Counted from the first letter of the stretch, positions 25,758-34,861 are shown. The stretch: DNA of 41,388 nucleotides from Anaerolineae bacterium (GCA_021162125.1 JAGGZG010000348.1:1-41388); one strand, 5' to 3'. The notes: a model not told the origin generated them from the sequence alone. Program-made: numbers and translations.

Positions 25758-26066
25758 CTACATTTTGATCTCGATATCCACGCCCGCCGGCAAGTTCAGA
25801 CGCATCAAAGAATCAATGGTCTTGGACCCAGGGTCAACAACATCAATGAGTCGCTTATGAGTGCGGATCTCGAAATGCTCCTGGGAATCTTTGTCCACGA
25901 AAGGAGAGCGCTGCACCGTAAACCGCTCGATCTTGGTGGGCAAGGGAACGGGCCCCACCACCTGTGCTCCCGTACGCTCCGCCGTCTCTACAATGCGTCG
26001 CGCCGATTGGTCTAGAACCCGATGATCGTAAGCTTTCAAGCGAATTCTGATCCTCTGCTTGGCCAT
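25758..26066 (-). CDS. rpsJ: 30S ribosomal protein S10
   Basis: 102 residues. QRIRIRLKAYDHRVLDQSAR at the start and HKRLIDVVDPGSKTIDSLMR near the C-terminus are diagnostic. It also serves as NusE in antitermination. ATG at 26066 with GAGGGG upstream. It joins the str genes (tuf, 73 bp upstream) to the S10 operon. Confidence 0.98.
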   Translation of the reverse strand: MAKQRIRIRLKAYDHRVLDQSARRIVETAERTGAQVVGPVPLPTKIERFTVQRSPFVDKDSQEHFEIRTHKRLIDVVDPGSKTIDSLMRLNLPAGVDIEIKM

Positions 26067-26139
26067 AGCCCCTCTCTCACCCCGTACTGGGGGCAGGGCG
26101 CGTCATTCACGGCACACCCTGCCCCACCAGGTTCGTCCA

Positions 26140-27357
26140 CTATTCCAGAATCTCGGTGATCACGCCCGCGCCGACGGTAAGGCCACCCTCACGAATGGCG
26201 AACCGCGACCCTGTCTCCAACGCCACCGGCACAATCAACTCTACCTGCAAGTTCACATTGTCCCCAGGCATCACCATCTCTACGCCTTCCGGCAAGGTGA
26301 TCTCCCCGGTCACATCCATCGTCCGAATGTAGAACTGTGGCCGGTACCCAGGGAAGAACGGCTTATGCCGTCCACCCTCGTCTTTGCGCAGGACGTACAC
26401 CTCGCTCATGAACTTGGTGTGCGGCTTGATGCTCCCTGGCTTGGCCAGCACCATTCCACGCTCCACCTCTTTGCGATCAATCCCGCGCAGCAGACAGCCC
26501 ACGTTATCACCAGCTATACCCACATCCAGGGTCTTGTGGAACATTTCCACACCGGTGCACACCGTCTTCCGCACTTCGGGGCGCAGGCCGACGATCTCCA
26601 CTTCCTCGCCCACCTTGATGGTGCCCCGCTCAATGCGGCCGGTGACCACGGTACCTCGGCCCTTGATGCTGAACACGTCCTCGATGGGCATCAGGAATGG
26701 CTTGTCCTCCTCGCGCACCGGCGTCGGGATGTACTCATCCACGGCGTGCATCAGCTCCCAGATGCACTGGTATTCCGGCGCGTCCGGATCGGTGCTGGTG
26801 CTCTGCAATGCCTGGAGTGCACTCCCGCGCACGATGGGGATGTCGTCACCGGGGAACCCGTATTCATCCAGCAGCTCTCGCAGCTCGAGCTCTACCAGCT
26901 CCAATAGTTCCTCATCATCCATCAAGTCACATTTGTTCAGGAACACCACTATGCTCGGCACTTCTACCTGGCGGGCCAGGAGCACGTGCTCGCGCGTCTG
27001 GGGCATCGGCCCATCCGGAGCAGCCACCACCAGGATGGCCCCGTCCATCTGTGCCGCGCCGGTGATCATGTTCTTGATGTAGTCACGGTGTCCAGGGCAG
27101 TCCACGTGGGCGTAGTGACGCTTCTCCGTCTCATACTCCACGTGGGCAATGGCTACCGTCAAGATCTTGGTTGCGTCACGACGGAAGGTCTTGGCATCCG
27201 CCTTGGCCACATCATCGTAACTTTTGTACGATGCTAACCCCTTCAAGGACAACACTTTGGTAATTGCGGCCGTCAGGGTCGTCTTGCCGTGGTCAATGTG
27301 CCCGATAGTTCCCACGTTCACGTGGGGCTTTGTCCGCTCAAACTTCTGCTTCGCCAT
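26140..27357 (-). CDS. tuf: Elongation factor Tu with variant switch I
   Basis: 405 residues from ATG at 27357 (GGAG 7 nt upstream). Delivers aminoacyl-tRNA to the ribosome. P-loop GHIDHGKT is at 19-26, the DCPGH motif at 86-90 (catalytic His90 kept), and NKCD at 141-144; domains 2 and 3 are normal (GRGTVVTGRIERG, GYRPQFYIRTMDVTG). Switch I is odd: where standard EF-Tu has APEERARGITI, this one reads DAKTFRRDATKILTVAI (residues 54-70), about 5 residues longer. The Mg-binding Thr (Thr67) appears retained, and the residue after His90 is Arg instead of Ala. No frameshift explains this. From memory, similar TKTVTIA-type sequences exist in some Planctomycetes. Confidence 0.95.
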   Translation of the reverse strand: MAKQKFERTKPHVNVGTIGHIDHGKTTLTAAITKVLSLKGLASYKSYDDVAKADAKTFRRDATKILTVAIAHVEYETEKRHYAHVDCPGHRDYIKNMITGAAQMDGAILVVAAPDGPMPQTREHVLLARQVEVPSIVVFLNKCDLMDDEELLELVELELRELLDEYGFPGDDIPIVRGSALQALQSTSTDPDAPEYQCIWELMHAVDEYIPTPVREEDKPFLMPIEDVFSIKGRGTVVTGRIERGTIKVGEEVEIVGLRPEVRKTVCTGVEMFHKTLDVGIAGDNVGCLLRGIDRKEVERGMVLAKPGSIKPHTKFMSEVYVLRKDEGGRHKPFFPGYRPQFYIRTMDVTGEITLPEGVEMVMPGDNVNLQVELIVPVALETGSRFAIREGGLTVGAGVITEILE

Positions 27358-27518
27358 TGGATTTCTCCTTTCCATCAATTACCAGGATTTCTGGAGAGGC
27401 CCCTTCCCCCCTCGCAGACCGTAGCGGGGAGCAGGCCCAATACCACCCTAGCAACGTCGGGTATTCTTCTACTCTTATCCTTACACCCATTTCCGGGCGC
27501 GGAAGATAGGCCCGTTAT

Positions 27519-29597
27519 CTAACGCCGTCCTCCCATCAAAATCCGTTCCTTCACTTCGGGTGAAACTTCAGCGTAATGATCAAATTCCATCGTAAAGGTA
27601 CCTCGACCCTGCGTCAGCGAGCGCAGAGTGGTCGCGTACCCAAACATCTCGGCCAACGGAGCATGGGCCTGCACGGCCTGCAATCCCCCACCACGCGGTT
27701 CCATGCCCTCGATCCGCGCTCCCCGGGCGCTGAGATCACCGATCACGTCACCGATAGCCCCCTCAGGAGCCACCACTTCGATTTTCATCACCGGTTCCAG
27801 CAGTGTTGGTTCCGCTTGTTGAACCGCGTTTTTGAGGGCCAGCGAGCCCGCTACTCTGAAAGATAACTCCGACGAATCCACCTCGTGGTAGGACCCTCCC
27901 ACCAACGTAGCTTTGATGCCCACCAGGGGATACCCGGCCAGCACCCCGCTCTCCATTGCCTCGCGCACCCCGCGCTCCACAGCAGGGATAAATTCCGAGG
28001 GGATGTCACCGCCGGAGATCTTCGACTCAAAGACGAACCCCTCGTCCTCCTGCAACGGCTCTATCTCCAACACTACATGGCCATACTGACCACGTCCACC
28101 TGTCTGGCGAATAAATCGGCCCTCGGCACGCGCCGGGCGGGTAATCGTCTCACGGTAAGCCACCTGCGGCTGCCCAACCAACGCCCGCACCTTGAACTCG
28201 CGGAGCATGCGATCCACCAGCACTTCCAGGTGTAGCTCACCCATCCCGGAGATTATCGTCTGGCCGGTATTCTCATCCACCCGCACCCTGAAGGTGGGGT
28301 CCTCCTCGGCCAGCCGCCGCAGCGCCTCGGACATTCTATCCTGATCGGCGTCGGTGCGCGGCTCGATGGCTACCGATATCACCGGCTCCGGGAACTTGAT
28401 GGACTCCAGGATGATAGGGTGCCCGGCGTCACACAGCGTCTCCCCGGTGAAAGTATCCTTCAAGCCCAGCGTCGCGCCGATATCCCCGGCGTAAACCTCG
28501 CTTATCTCCTCCCGCCGGTTGGCGTACATGCGCAGCAGCCGCCCAATGCGCTCCTTCTTGCCCTTGTTGGCATTGCGCACCACCTGCCCGGCCCTGATGC
28601 GTCCCGAATAGACTCGGAAATAGGCCAGGCGACCCATGTAAGGATCGAGCACGATCTTGAATACCAAGGCGGCCAGGGGTGCATGCTCATCGGCCCGCCG
28701 CTCCTCCGGCACACCCGTCTTGGGATGAACACCGACGACGGGGCGCACCTCCAAAGGAGAGGGCAGGTAATCTACCACCGCGTCCAGAAGCGGTTGGATG
28801 CCCTTATTGCGCAATGCAGAGCCACACAGCACCGGCACCAATTCTGTCCGCAACGTCGCCCGTCGCAGAGCGGCGCGTAGCTCCTGGGCCGTGACTTCCT
28901 CGCCTTCCAGATACCTGAGCATAAGATCGTCATCGGTCTCGATCACGGCCTCCACCAGCTCTTCGCGGCGTGTTGTGGCCTCCTCCACGATCTCAGCCGG
29001 AATCTCGCCCACCTCCGGACGAGTACCCAGGTCATCCACGTAGATCAACGCCTGCATCTCCAGCAGGTCTACCACCCCACGAAAAGAGCCCTCGACGCCA
29101 ATGGGTATCTGTATCGCCACCGGATTCGCGGCCAGGCGCTCTCTAATCATCTCGACCGTGCGCCAGAAATTGGCCCCCACGCGGTCCATTTTGTTAACGA
29201 AGCAGATGCGCGGCACGCCGTAACGGTCGGCCTGCCGCCACACCGTCTCCGACTGCGGTTCTACTCCGGCTACCGCATCGAAGACTACAATTCCGCCATC
29301 CAGCACGCGAAGGCTGCGTTGCACCTCCGCTGTGAAGTCAATGTGGCCTGGCGTATCAATAATGTTAATCTGGTGCTCTCGCCAAAAGCAGGTGATCGCC
29401 GCTGCCGTGATGGTAATCCCCCGCTCGCGCTCCTGCTCCATCCAGTCAGTGACCGTGGTGCCCTCGTCCACGTTACCCATACGGTGCGTCCGGCCGGTAT
29501 AGAACAACATCCGTTCGGTCGTGGTCGTCTTGCCCGCGTCAATGTGGGCGATTATCCCAATGTTACGCACTTGTTCCAAGGGGCATTCCCGTGGCAT
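27519..29597 (-). CDS. fusA: Elongation factor G
   Basis: 692 residues, all five domains. GTPase motifs: AHIDAGKTTTTERML (about 17-31), canonical switch I ERERGITITAAAI (about 56-68), DTPGHID, and NKMD. Domain IV, which enters the A site, is at about 480-600 (RQTGGRGQYGHVVLEIEP). Drives translocation and, with RRF, recycling. ATG at 29597 with GGAG 8 nt upstream. Lies between rpsG and tuf as in the str operon. Confidence 0.98.
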   Translation of the reverse strand: MPRECPLEQVRNIGIIAHIDAGKTTTTERMLFYTGRTHRMGNVDEGTTVTDWMEQERERGITITAAAITCFWREHQINIIDTPGHIDFTAEVQRSLRVLDGGIVVFDAVAGVEPQSETVWRQADRYGVPRICFVNKMDRVGANFWRTVEMIRERLAANPVAIQIPIGVEGSFRGVVDLLEMQALIYVDDLGTRPEVGEIPAEIVEEATTRREELVEAVIETDDDLMLRYLEGEEVTAQELRAALRRATLRTELVPVLCGSALRNKGIQPLLDAVVDYLPSPLEVRPVVGVHPKTGVPEERRADEHAPLAALVFKIVLDPYMGRLAYFRVYSGRIRAGQVVRNANKGKKERIGRLLRMYANRREEISEVYAGDIGATLGLKDTFTGETLCDAGHPIILESIKFPEPVISVAIEPRTDADQDRMSEALRRLAEEDPTFRVRVDENTGQTIISGMGELHLEVLVDRMLREFKVRALVGQPQVAYRETITRPARAEGRFIRQTGGRGQYGHVVLEIEPLQEDEGFVFESKISGGDIPSEFIPAVERGVREAMESGVLAGYPLVGIKATLVGGSYHEVDSSELSFRVAGSLALKNAVQQAEPTLLEPVMKIEVVAPEGAIGDVIGDLSARGARIEGMEPRGGGLQAVQAHAPLAEMFGYATTLRSLTQGRGTFTMEFDHYAEVSPEVKERILMGGRR

Positions 29598-29705
29598 TTG
29601 AATGGCTCCACAGCCAGGAAATCGAGTGATTCGGCAGTTAGTCTTAAGGAGCCGGCGCTAACCACCCACCAGACCCAATCACCTGGAAGATGAGGGAGTA
29701 GAGGC

Positions 29706-30176
29706 TTACCAGCGATAGTGAGCGAAAGCCTTGTTAGCTTCAGCCATTTTGTGCGTATCTTCTCGCTTTTTAATCGTCGCGCCAGTACCCTGCGCCGCGT
29801 CTATCAACTCATTGGCCAACTTCTCGGCCATGGACTTGCCTGGGCGGTTTCGTGCAGATTGTGTCAGCCAGCGCATCGCCAGCGACAGTTGCCGATCAGG
29901 TGGCACCTCCACGGGCACCTGATAGGTCGCACCACCCACGCGCCGGGGCTTCACCTCCAGGATCGGAGTCGCGTTCTTGATGGCCTGCTCAAACACGTCC
30001 AAAGGATTGCGGTGCATCCGCGCCTCGATGATGTCGAAAGCATCGTACAGAATCCGGGCGGCCTGGCTTTTCTTACCGCCCTTCATCAGACGATTGATGA
30101 ACTTAGCCACAATCACGCTATTGTATTTGATATCGGGTTCAATCTTCCTCTTGGGAGGACGATAACGTCTTGGCAT
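29706..30176 (-). CDS. rpsG: 30S ribosomal protein S7
   Basis: 156 residues, exactly the common length. MPRRYRPPKRKIEPDIKYNS, KFINRLMKGGKKSQAARILY and the C-terminal KREDTHKMAEANKAFAHYRW are diagnostic. Head assembly nucleator, and in E. coli a translational repressor of the str operon. ATG at 30176 with GGAG 7 nt upstream. Confidence 0.98.
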   Translation of the reverse strand: MPRRYRPPKRKIEPDIKYNSVIVAKFINRLMKGGKKSQAARILYDAFDIIEARMHRNPLDVFEQAIKNATPILEVKPRRVGGATYQVPVEVPPDRQLSLAMRWLTQSARNRPGKSMAEKLANELIDAAQGTGATIKKREDTHKMAEANKAFAHYRW

Positions 30177-30241
30177 GTCTCGCTCCTGATTCGGACCCCT
30201 GCAACTGAACAGCAGTCAATGGGCCACATGCGCCGCCTGTC

Positions 30242-30670
30242 TTATTCTACCCTCTTCTTAGGTCGCTTCGACCCGTATTTGGACCGCTGCTGCCTGCGAT
30301 CCTCAACACCACCGGCGTCTAGCGCACCTCGGACGATGTGATAGCGCACACCTGGCAAATCCTTCACGCGACCGCCGCGCACCAGCACCACCGAGTGCTC
30401 CTGCAAAGTATGCCCCTCACCAGGAATGTACGCCGTCACTTCAATGCCATTGGTAAGACGCACACGGGCAATCTTGCGCAGCGCCGAGTTAGGCTTCTTG
30501 GGAGTCATCGTCCGCACCTGGGTGCACACCCCCCGCTTCTGGGGCGCTCCCTTGCTTATCCGCCGACGCTGGCCCTTCAGCGCATTGTAAGTGTAAAGCA
30601 ACGCCGGGGCCTTGCTCTTGCTTCGCTTGCGTGAGCGACCTTTTTTAACCAACTGATTGATGGTTGGCAA
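30242..30670 (-). CDS. rpsL: 30S ribosomal protein S12
   Basis: 142 residues. MPTINQLVKKGRSRKRSKSK at the start; the decoding-centre loops TPKKPNSALRK and GEGHTLQEHSVVLVRGGRVK are wild type at the streptomycin positions (the lysines of KKPNS and GGRVKDLPG are kept). The start is TTG at 30670, at the conserved N-terminus with GGAGG 6 nt upstream. Unusually, rpoC does not lie upstream; rpoB does, after a 261-bp gap. Confidence 0.98.
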   Translation of the reverse strand: MPTINQLVKKGRSRKRSKSKAPALLYTYNALKGQRRRISKGAPQKRGVCTQVRTMTPKKPNSALRKIARVRLTNGIEVTAYIPGEGHTLQEHSVVLVRGGRVKDLPGVRYHIVRGALDAGGVEDRRQQRSKYGSKRPKKRVE

Positions 30671-30698
30671 TTCTTTCCTCCCTTGGGATTAACAAACC

Positions 30699-30746
30699 CC
30701 TCGTCCATTCCACTGAACGAGGCCATCGAAGAGTCGTGATGGCCTC
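30699..30746 (-). promoter_or_regulatory. Two mutually exclusive hairpins before rpsL
   Basis: On the minus strand the sequence can form either an 8-bp stem from gaggccat/atggcctc (plus coordinates 30719-30726 with 30739-30746) or a 6-bp stem from cctcgt/acgagg (30699-30704 with 30717-30722). They share nucleotides 30719-30722, so only one can form. The location, about 30 nt upstream of the rpsL start, suggests a leader with alternative folds. This is an inference from the sequence alone. Confidence 0.4.
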
Positions 30747-30774
30747 ATCAGTCCCTACGTACTCAAAGTAGTTC

Positions 30775-30892
30775 TAATCCACAACCGCAGTTGGCCGGAA
30801 TGTCTGTCATCCTGAGCGCCCGAAGCCTGTTCCTGATAAGCGATTCTTCCTTGCTTCGCTCCTCAGAATGACTGGGTGCGATTGTGGTTTTA
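30775..30892. repeat. MITE-like inverted-repeat element between rpoB and rpsL
   Basis: End sequences atccacaaccgca (30777-30789) and tgcgattgtggtt (30877-30889) form an imperfect terminal inverted repeat, and an inner pair gtcatcctgag (30807-30817) / ctcagaatgac (30862-30872) continues it. The whole 118 bp can fold on itself. The inner 'catcctgag...cttcgctc' type is a common dispersed repeat. It lies where rpoC would be expected. Confidence 0.55.
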
Positions 30893-30931
30893 GGCAACGA
30901 AAAAAAATTTTACTACAGAAACCTGAAAAAG

Positions 30932-33900
30932 TCAAATCCTATCTACGTCCCCTCCAAAGCCCAGCAACCCCAGGCCGGAGCCCAGGCGGGGGAGACTTTC
31001 TTTCTCCTCCTCTTTCCCGAATTCGATCACCTCACCGTTCTCTCCCAGGGCCTCCACAGACAACCCCAAACTTTGCAGCTCTTTGACCAGTACCCGGAAC
31101 GAAGCCGGCACGCCGGGCTCACTCACCTCTTCGCCCTTGACAATGGCCTCGTAGGTCTTCACCCGGCCCGTCACATCGTCCGATTTCACGGTGAGCATTT
31201 CCTGCAGGGTATAGGCCGCACCGTAAGCCTCCAGCGCCCAGACCTCCATCTCACCGAACCGCTGCCCACCGAATTGCGCTTTGCCGCCCAGCGGCTGCTG
31301 AGTGACCAGGGAGTAAGGCCCTGTGGATCGAGCGTGTACCTTGTCCTCGACCAGATGTGCCAATTTCATCATGTGGATCATCCCCACCGTCACCGGTCGG
31401 TCGAAAGGCTCACCGGTCTTGCCGTCATACAGGATGATCTTACCGGTCGTGGGTAAGGGCCAGCCAGTGCGACGGCTCACCTCCTCAGCGTAGGCTCTCA
31501 GTTCTTCACCGGACAGATCAGGTGGAACCTCCTCACCCCGTTCCTCCAGCCATAATCGCAGGCAGGCCTCGACAGCCAGGATACCATCTCTGCGCTGCTC
31601 GACAATGGATCGAGGATCGTCCTCGAAAGCCAGCAGCACCTGGGGATCATACCCGCGCTCTTTCAGCCATTCCCGTAACACCGCCCGCCGGGCATAAACC
31701 TGGTCATAGGCCAACTGCTCTCCGTCGTAGTCACAGCCAATCTCCTCGAACCAGTGCAGGATATATTCCAGACGCGCTTCATCGTCGTTCTCGAGAGATT
31801 CGGTGTCAATGCCCTCTTCCCTGAGCCAATCCCAGGCGCGGCGAGTGGCTTCGGCCCACGCTTTATCTATCATCCACGCCCGTGCCAGTTCGGCTTCGAT
31901 CTCCTCCTCATCCGCTCCATCGAAAACGGGGCTCACCGCGTGGAAGCCCAGCCGATCAGCCGCCCAGCCCAGGTGCGTTTCCAGAATCTGCCCGATGTTC
32001 ATCCGGCCCGGCACGCCCAGCGGGTTGAGGATGATCTCTACCGGTGTGCCGTCTGGCAAGAACGGCATATCCTCGATAGGCACTACCCTGGAGATGACCC
32101 CCTTGTTCCCGTGCCGGCCAGCCATCTTGTCGCCCTCAGTGATCTTCCGTTGCTGCGCCACACTAACGCGCACTAGCTGATTGACGCCCGTCTGCAGATC
32201 ACGGTGCTCCTCGCGATCGAAGATCTTGACGTCCACCACCTTGCCCCTCTCACCGTGCGGCATACGCAGCGACGAGTCTTTGACCTCTCGCGCCTTCTCA
32301 CCGAAAATGGCACGCAACAACTTCTCCTCCGGTGTGAGCTCCTTCTCACCTTTGGGGGTGATCTTGCCGACCAGAATGTCGCTGGGCCCAACCTCGGCCC
32401 CGATGCGCACAATGCCGTTTTCGTCAAGATTCTTGAGTGCATCTTCGCCAACGTTGGGGATGTCGCGGGTGATCTCCTCTGGACCGAGTTTGGTCTCACG
32501 CGCTTGGATCTCGTGCTTCTCGATGTGGATAGAAGTGAACTTGTCCTCGCGCACCAGGCTCTCGCTGATAATGATGGCGTCCTCATAGTTGTTGCCCTCC
32601 CACGACATGAAGGCAACGAACACGTTTTGCCCCAGAGCCAGCGCGCCATGATCGGTGGACGACGAATCCGCCAGCACGTCACCTTTCTTGACCCGCTGTC
32701 CCTTGCTCACAACTGGCCGCTGATCAATGCAGGTGGACTGGTTGGAGCGATTGAACCTGCGCAGCCGATAGGTCCGTAACCCATCTTCATTGGCCACGAC
32801 TATTTGTTGCCCGGTGACGCTGACTACTTCCCCATCCTCCTGAGCCACGACCACCTGCCCAGAATCACGCGCCGCGCTATATTCCATTCCCGTGATCACC
32901 GTGGCCACTTCCGGAGCCAGGAGCGGCACCGCCTGGCGTTGCATATTAGAGCCCATCAAGGCACGGTTGGCATCGTCGTGCTCCAGGAAGGGAATCAGCG
33001 AGGCGGAAATACCAACAACCTGCTTGGGCGATACGTCCATGTAATCGATTTTATCTGGCGATTCGAACAGGAAGCTCTGGCTGCGACGCACAGAGACACG
33101 ATTCCCGACGAAGTGGCCTTTCTCATCCAGTTCAGCGTTGGCCTGGGCAATAGTGAAACGGTCCTCCTTGTCCGCCGTCAGGTAAACGATTTCATTCGTC
33201 ACCACGGGCCGGATTTTGACCTCGTCCACCAGGGGCAGGGCAGCGATCCTCTCAGCCAATTCGGGAGTCACCTCCACGCCGGCCTCGGCCACCACCTCAC
33301 CGCTCTCAGGATCCACGACCTGCTCACGGAGCGTCTGGCCGACCAATTTATCGACCTCATTGGGCACAGTACGCACTACCTTCCGGTACGGTGTCTCAAT
33401 GAAACCGTACTCATTCACCCGAGCATAGCTGGCCAGGCGGCCAATCAGCCCGATGTTCGGCCCCTCCGGGGTCTCGATGGGGCAGATGCGCCCGTAGTGG
33501 GAGTGGTGCACGTCACGCACGTCAAAGCCGGCCCGCTCGCGGCGCAACCCCCCTGGCCCCAGCGCGCTCAGCGTACGTTTGTGGGTAAGCTCCGTCAGGG
33601 GGTTGGTCTGATCCATGAACTGGGACAACTGACTGGAGCCAAAGAACTCGCGGACGGCGGCCACCACCGGCCGGATGTTGATCAGCGCTACGGGAGTAAC
33701 GTCTTCAGCGTCGCGAATGCTCATCCGCTCCCGCACCACCCGCTCCATGCGCCGTAACCCGATGCGCAACTTGTTCTGAATGAGCTCCCCTACCGTTTTC
33801 ACCCGCCGGTTGCCCAGGTGATCAATATCGTCCGGGTCCTCCAGGCCGTTGTTCACACGGATCATCCGCTCCACTACCTTGATCAGATCCAACTTGGTCA

Positions 33901-34861
33901 GCGTGCGATGGTAGGAGGGAATGTCCAATCCCAGGCGCTGGTTGAGCTTGTAACGCCCTACCCGCCCAAGATCGTAACGTCGTTGATCAAAAATCTGCGA
34001 GATCAGGTAATCCCTGGCGTTATCCAACGTGGGCGGATCACCCGGTCGCATGCGCTTGTAGAACTCCAGCAACGCTTCCTGAGCTATCGTGCGCCCACTC
34101 TTGAGCTCCCACGCGGGCTCCTGGCGAATCGTCGCCGCGATGTACCGATGGCTAGGATGGGTATCAGATTCGGCGAAAATCTCCAACAGCTCCCCATCGC
34201 TGCCCTCGGTAAGCACACCGTCCTCCAATCCATCGTCCACCGCGGCGAGAGCCCGCAGCAAGATGGTCACCGGGATGGTGCGCTTACGGTTAAACTTTAG
34301 CGTCAAGTAGTCGCTTTTGCGGGTCTCGAACTCCATCCAGGCCCCCCTATCAGGGATGAGCTTAGCCTGGCTGAGCAGACGCCCGGTGGTACGATCCTCC
34401 TCAGCATCAAAGTAGACGCCGGGGGAACGAATGAGCTGGCTGACCACCACCCGCTCAGTGCCGTTAATGATAAACGTACCATTCTCGGTCATCAGCGGGA
34501 AATCGCCCAGAAAGATTTTGGAGCGGACGTGCTCATCAGTCTCACGGTTGTAAAGGTCAACCTCAACGTACAGGGGAGAGGCGAAAGTCATATCGCGTTC
34601 CAGACATTCTTGCTCCCCGTACTTTGGCTCTTCAAAATAATAGGACAAGCCCAATTGCCGGCTGACCGGATCGCGATGGGACGGGAAGTGCAGCGAGATA
34701 ACCCCATTAAAGCTTACAATGGGAGAGATCTCATCCAGCAGTTCCCGCAGCCCTTCTTTTTTGAACCACTCGAACGAGTTTCGTTGTATCTCGATCAACT
34801 CAGGAAGTGGATGCACGTCCGCGATGCGGGCGTATGACTTATACTTCGCATTCCAAGTCAT
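30932..34861 (-). CDS. rpoB: RNA polymerase beta subunit with lineage-specific insertion
   Basis: 1309 residues. All core regions are present: rifampicin region GSSQLSQFMDQTNPLTELTH onward (about 409-440), GRICPIETPEGPNIGLI, the DKMAGRHGNKGVISRV catalytic-centre motif and the C-terminal GGKAQFGGQRFGEMEVWALE. Relative to B. subtilis and E. coli there is an extra segment of about 140 residues at 997-1136, between VFDGADEEEIEAEL and GKIILYDGKTGEPF; it is acidic and holds four W-[LF]-x-E-x-G repeats. At the E. coli Arg529 position the residue is Thr430. ATG at 34861 has AAGGAG 10 nt upstream. rpoC is not downstream. Confidence 0.98.
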   Translation of the reverse strand: MTWNAKYKSYARIADVHPLPELIEIQRNSFEWFKKEGLRELLDEISPIVSFNGVISLHFPSHRDPVSRQLGLSYYFEEPKYGEQECLERDMTFASPLYVEVDLYNRETDEHVRSKIFLGDFPLMTENGTFIINGTERVVVSQLIRSPGVYFDAEEDRTTGRLLSQAKLIPDRGAWMEFETRKSDYLTLKFNRKRTIPVTILLRALAAVDDGLEDGVLTEGSDGELLEIFAESDTHPSHRYIAATIRQEPAWELKSGRTIAQEALLEFYKRMRPGDPPTLDNARDYLISQIFDQRRYDLGRVGRYKLNQRLGLDIPSYHRTLTKLDLIKVVERMIRVNNGLEDPDDIDHLGNRRVKTVGELIQNKLRIGLRRMERVVRERMSIRDAEDVTPVALINIRPVVAAVREFFGSSQLSQFMDQTNPLTELTHKRTLSALGPGGLRRERAGFDVRDVHHSHYGRICPIETPEGPNIGLIGRLASYARVNEYGFIETPYRKVVRTVPNEVDKLVGQTLREQVVDPESGEVVAEAGVEVTPELAERIAALPLVDEVKIRPVVTNEIVYLTADKEDRFTIAQANAELDEKGHFVGNRVSVRRSQSFLFESPDKIDYMDVSPKQVVGISASLIPFLEHDDANRALMGSNMQRQAVPLLAPEVATVITGMEYSAARDSGQVVVAQEDGEVVSVTGQQIVVANEDGLRTYRLRRFNRSNQSTCIDQRPVVSKGQRVKKGDVLADSSSTDHGALALGQNVFVAFMSWEGNNYEDAIIISESLVREDKFTSIHIEKHEIQARETKLGPEEITRDIPNVGEDALKNLDENGIVRIGAEVGPSDILVGKITPKGEKELTPEEKLLRAIFGEKAREVKDSSLRMPHGERGKVVDVKIFDREEHRDLQTGVNQLVRVSVAQQRKITEGDKMAGRHGNKGVISRVVPIEDMPFLPDGTPVEIILNPLGVPGRMNIGQILETHLGWAADRLGFHAVSPVFDGADEEEIEAELARAWMIDKAWAEATRRAWDWLREEGIDTESLENDDEARLEYILHWFEEIGCDYDGEQLAYDQVYARRAVLREWLKERGYDPQVLLAFEDDPRSIVEQRRDGILAVEACLRLWLEERGEEVPPDLSGEELRAYAEEVSRRTGWPLPTTGKIILYDGKTGEPFDRPVTVGMIHMMKLAHLVEDKVHARSTGPYSLVTQQPLGGKAQFGGQRFGEMEVWALEAYGAAYTLQEMLTVKSDDVTGRVKTYEAIVKGEEVSEPGVPASFRVLVKELQSLGLSVEALGENGEVIEFGKEEEKESLPRLGSGLGLLGFGGDVDRI

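Noticed and set aside
27148..27216. Double frameshift explaining the odd EF-Tu switch I
   Set aside because: The two other minus-strand frames across the region hit stops and show no RGITI-like sequence.
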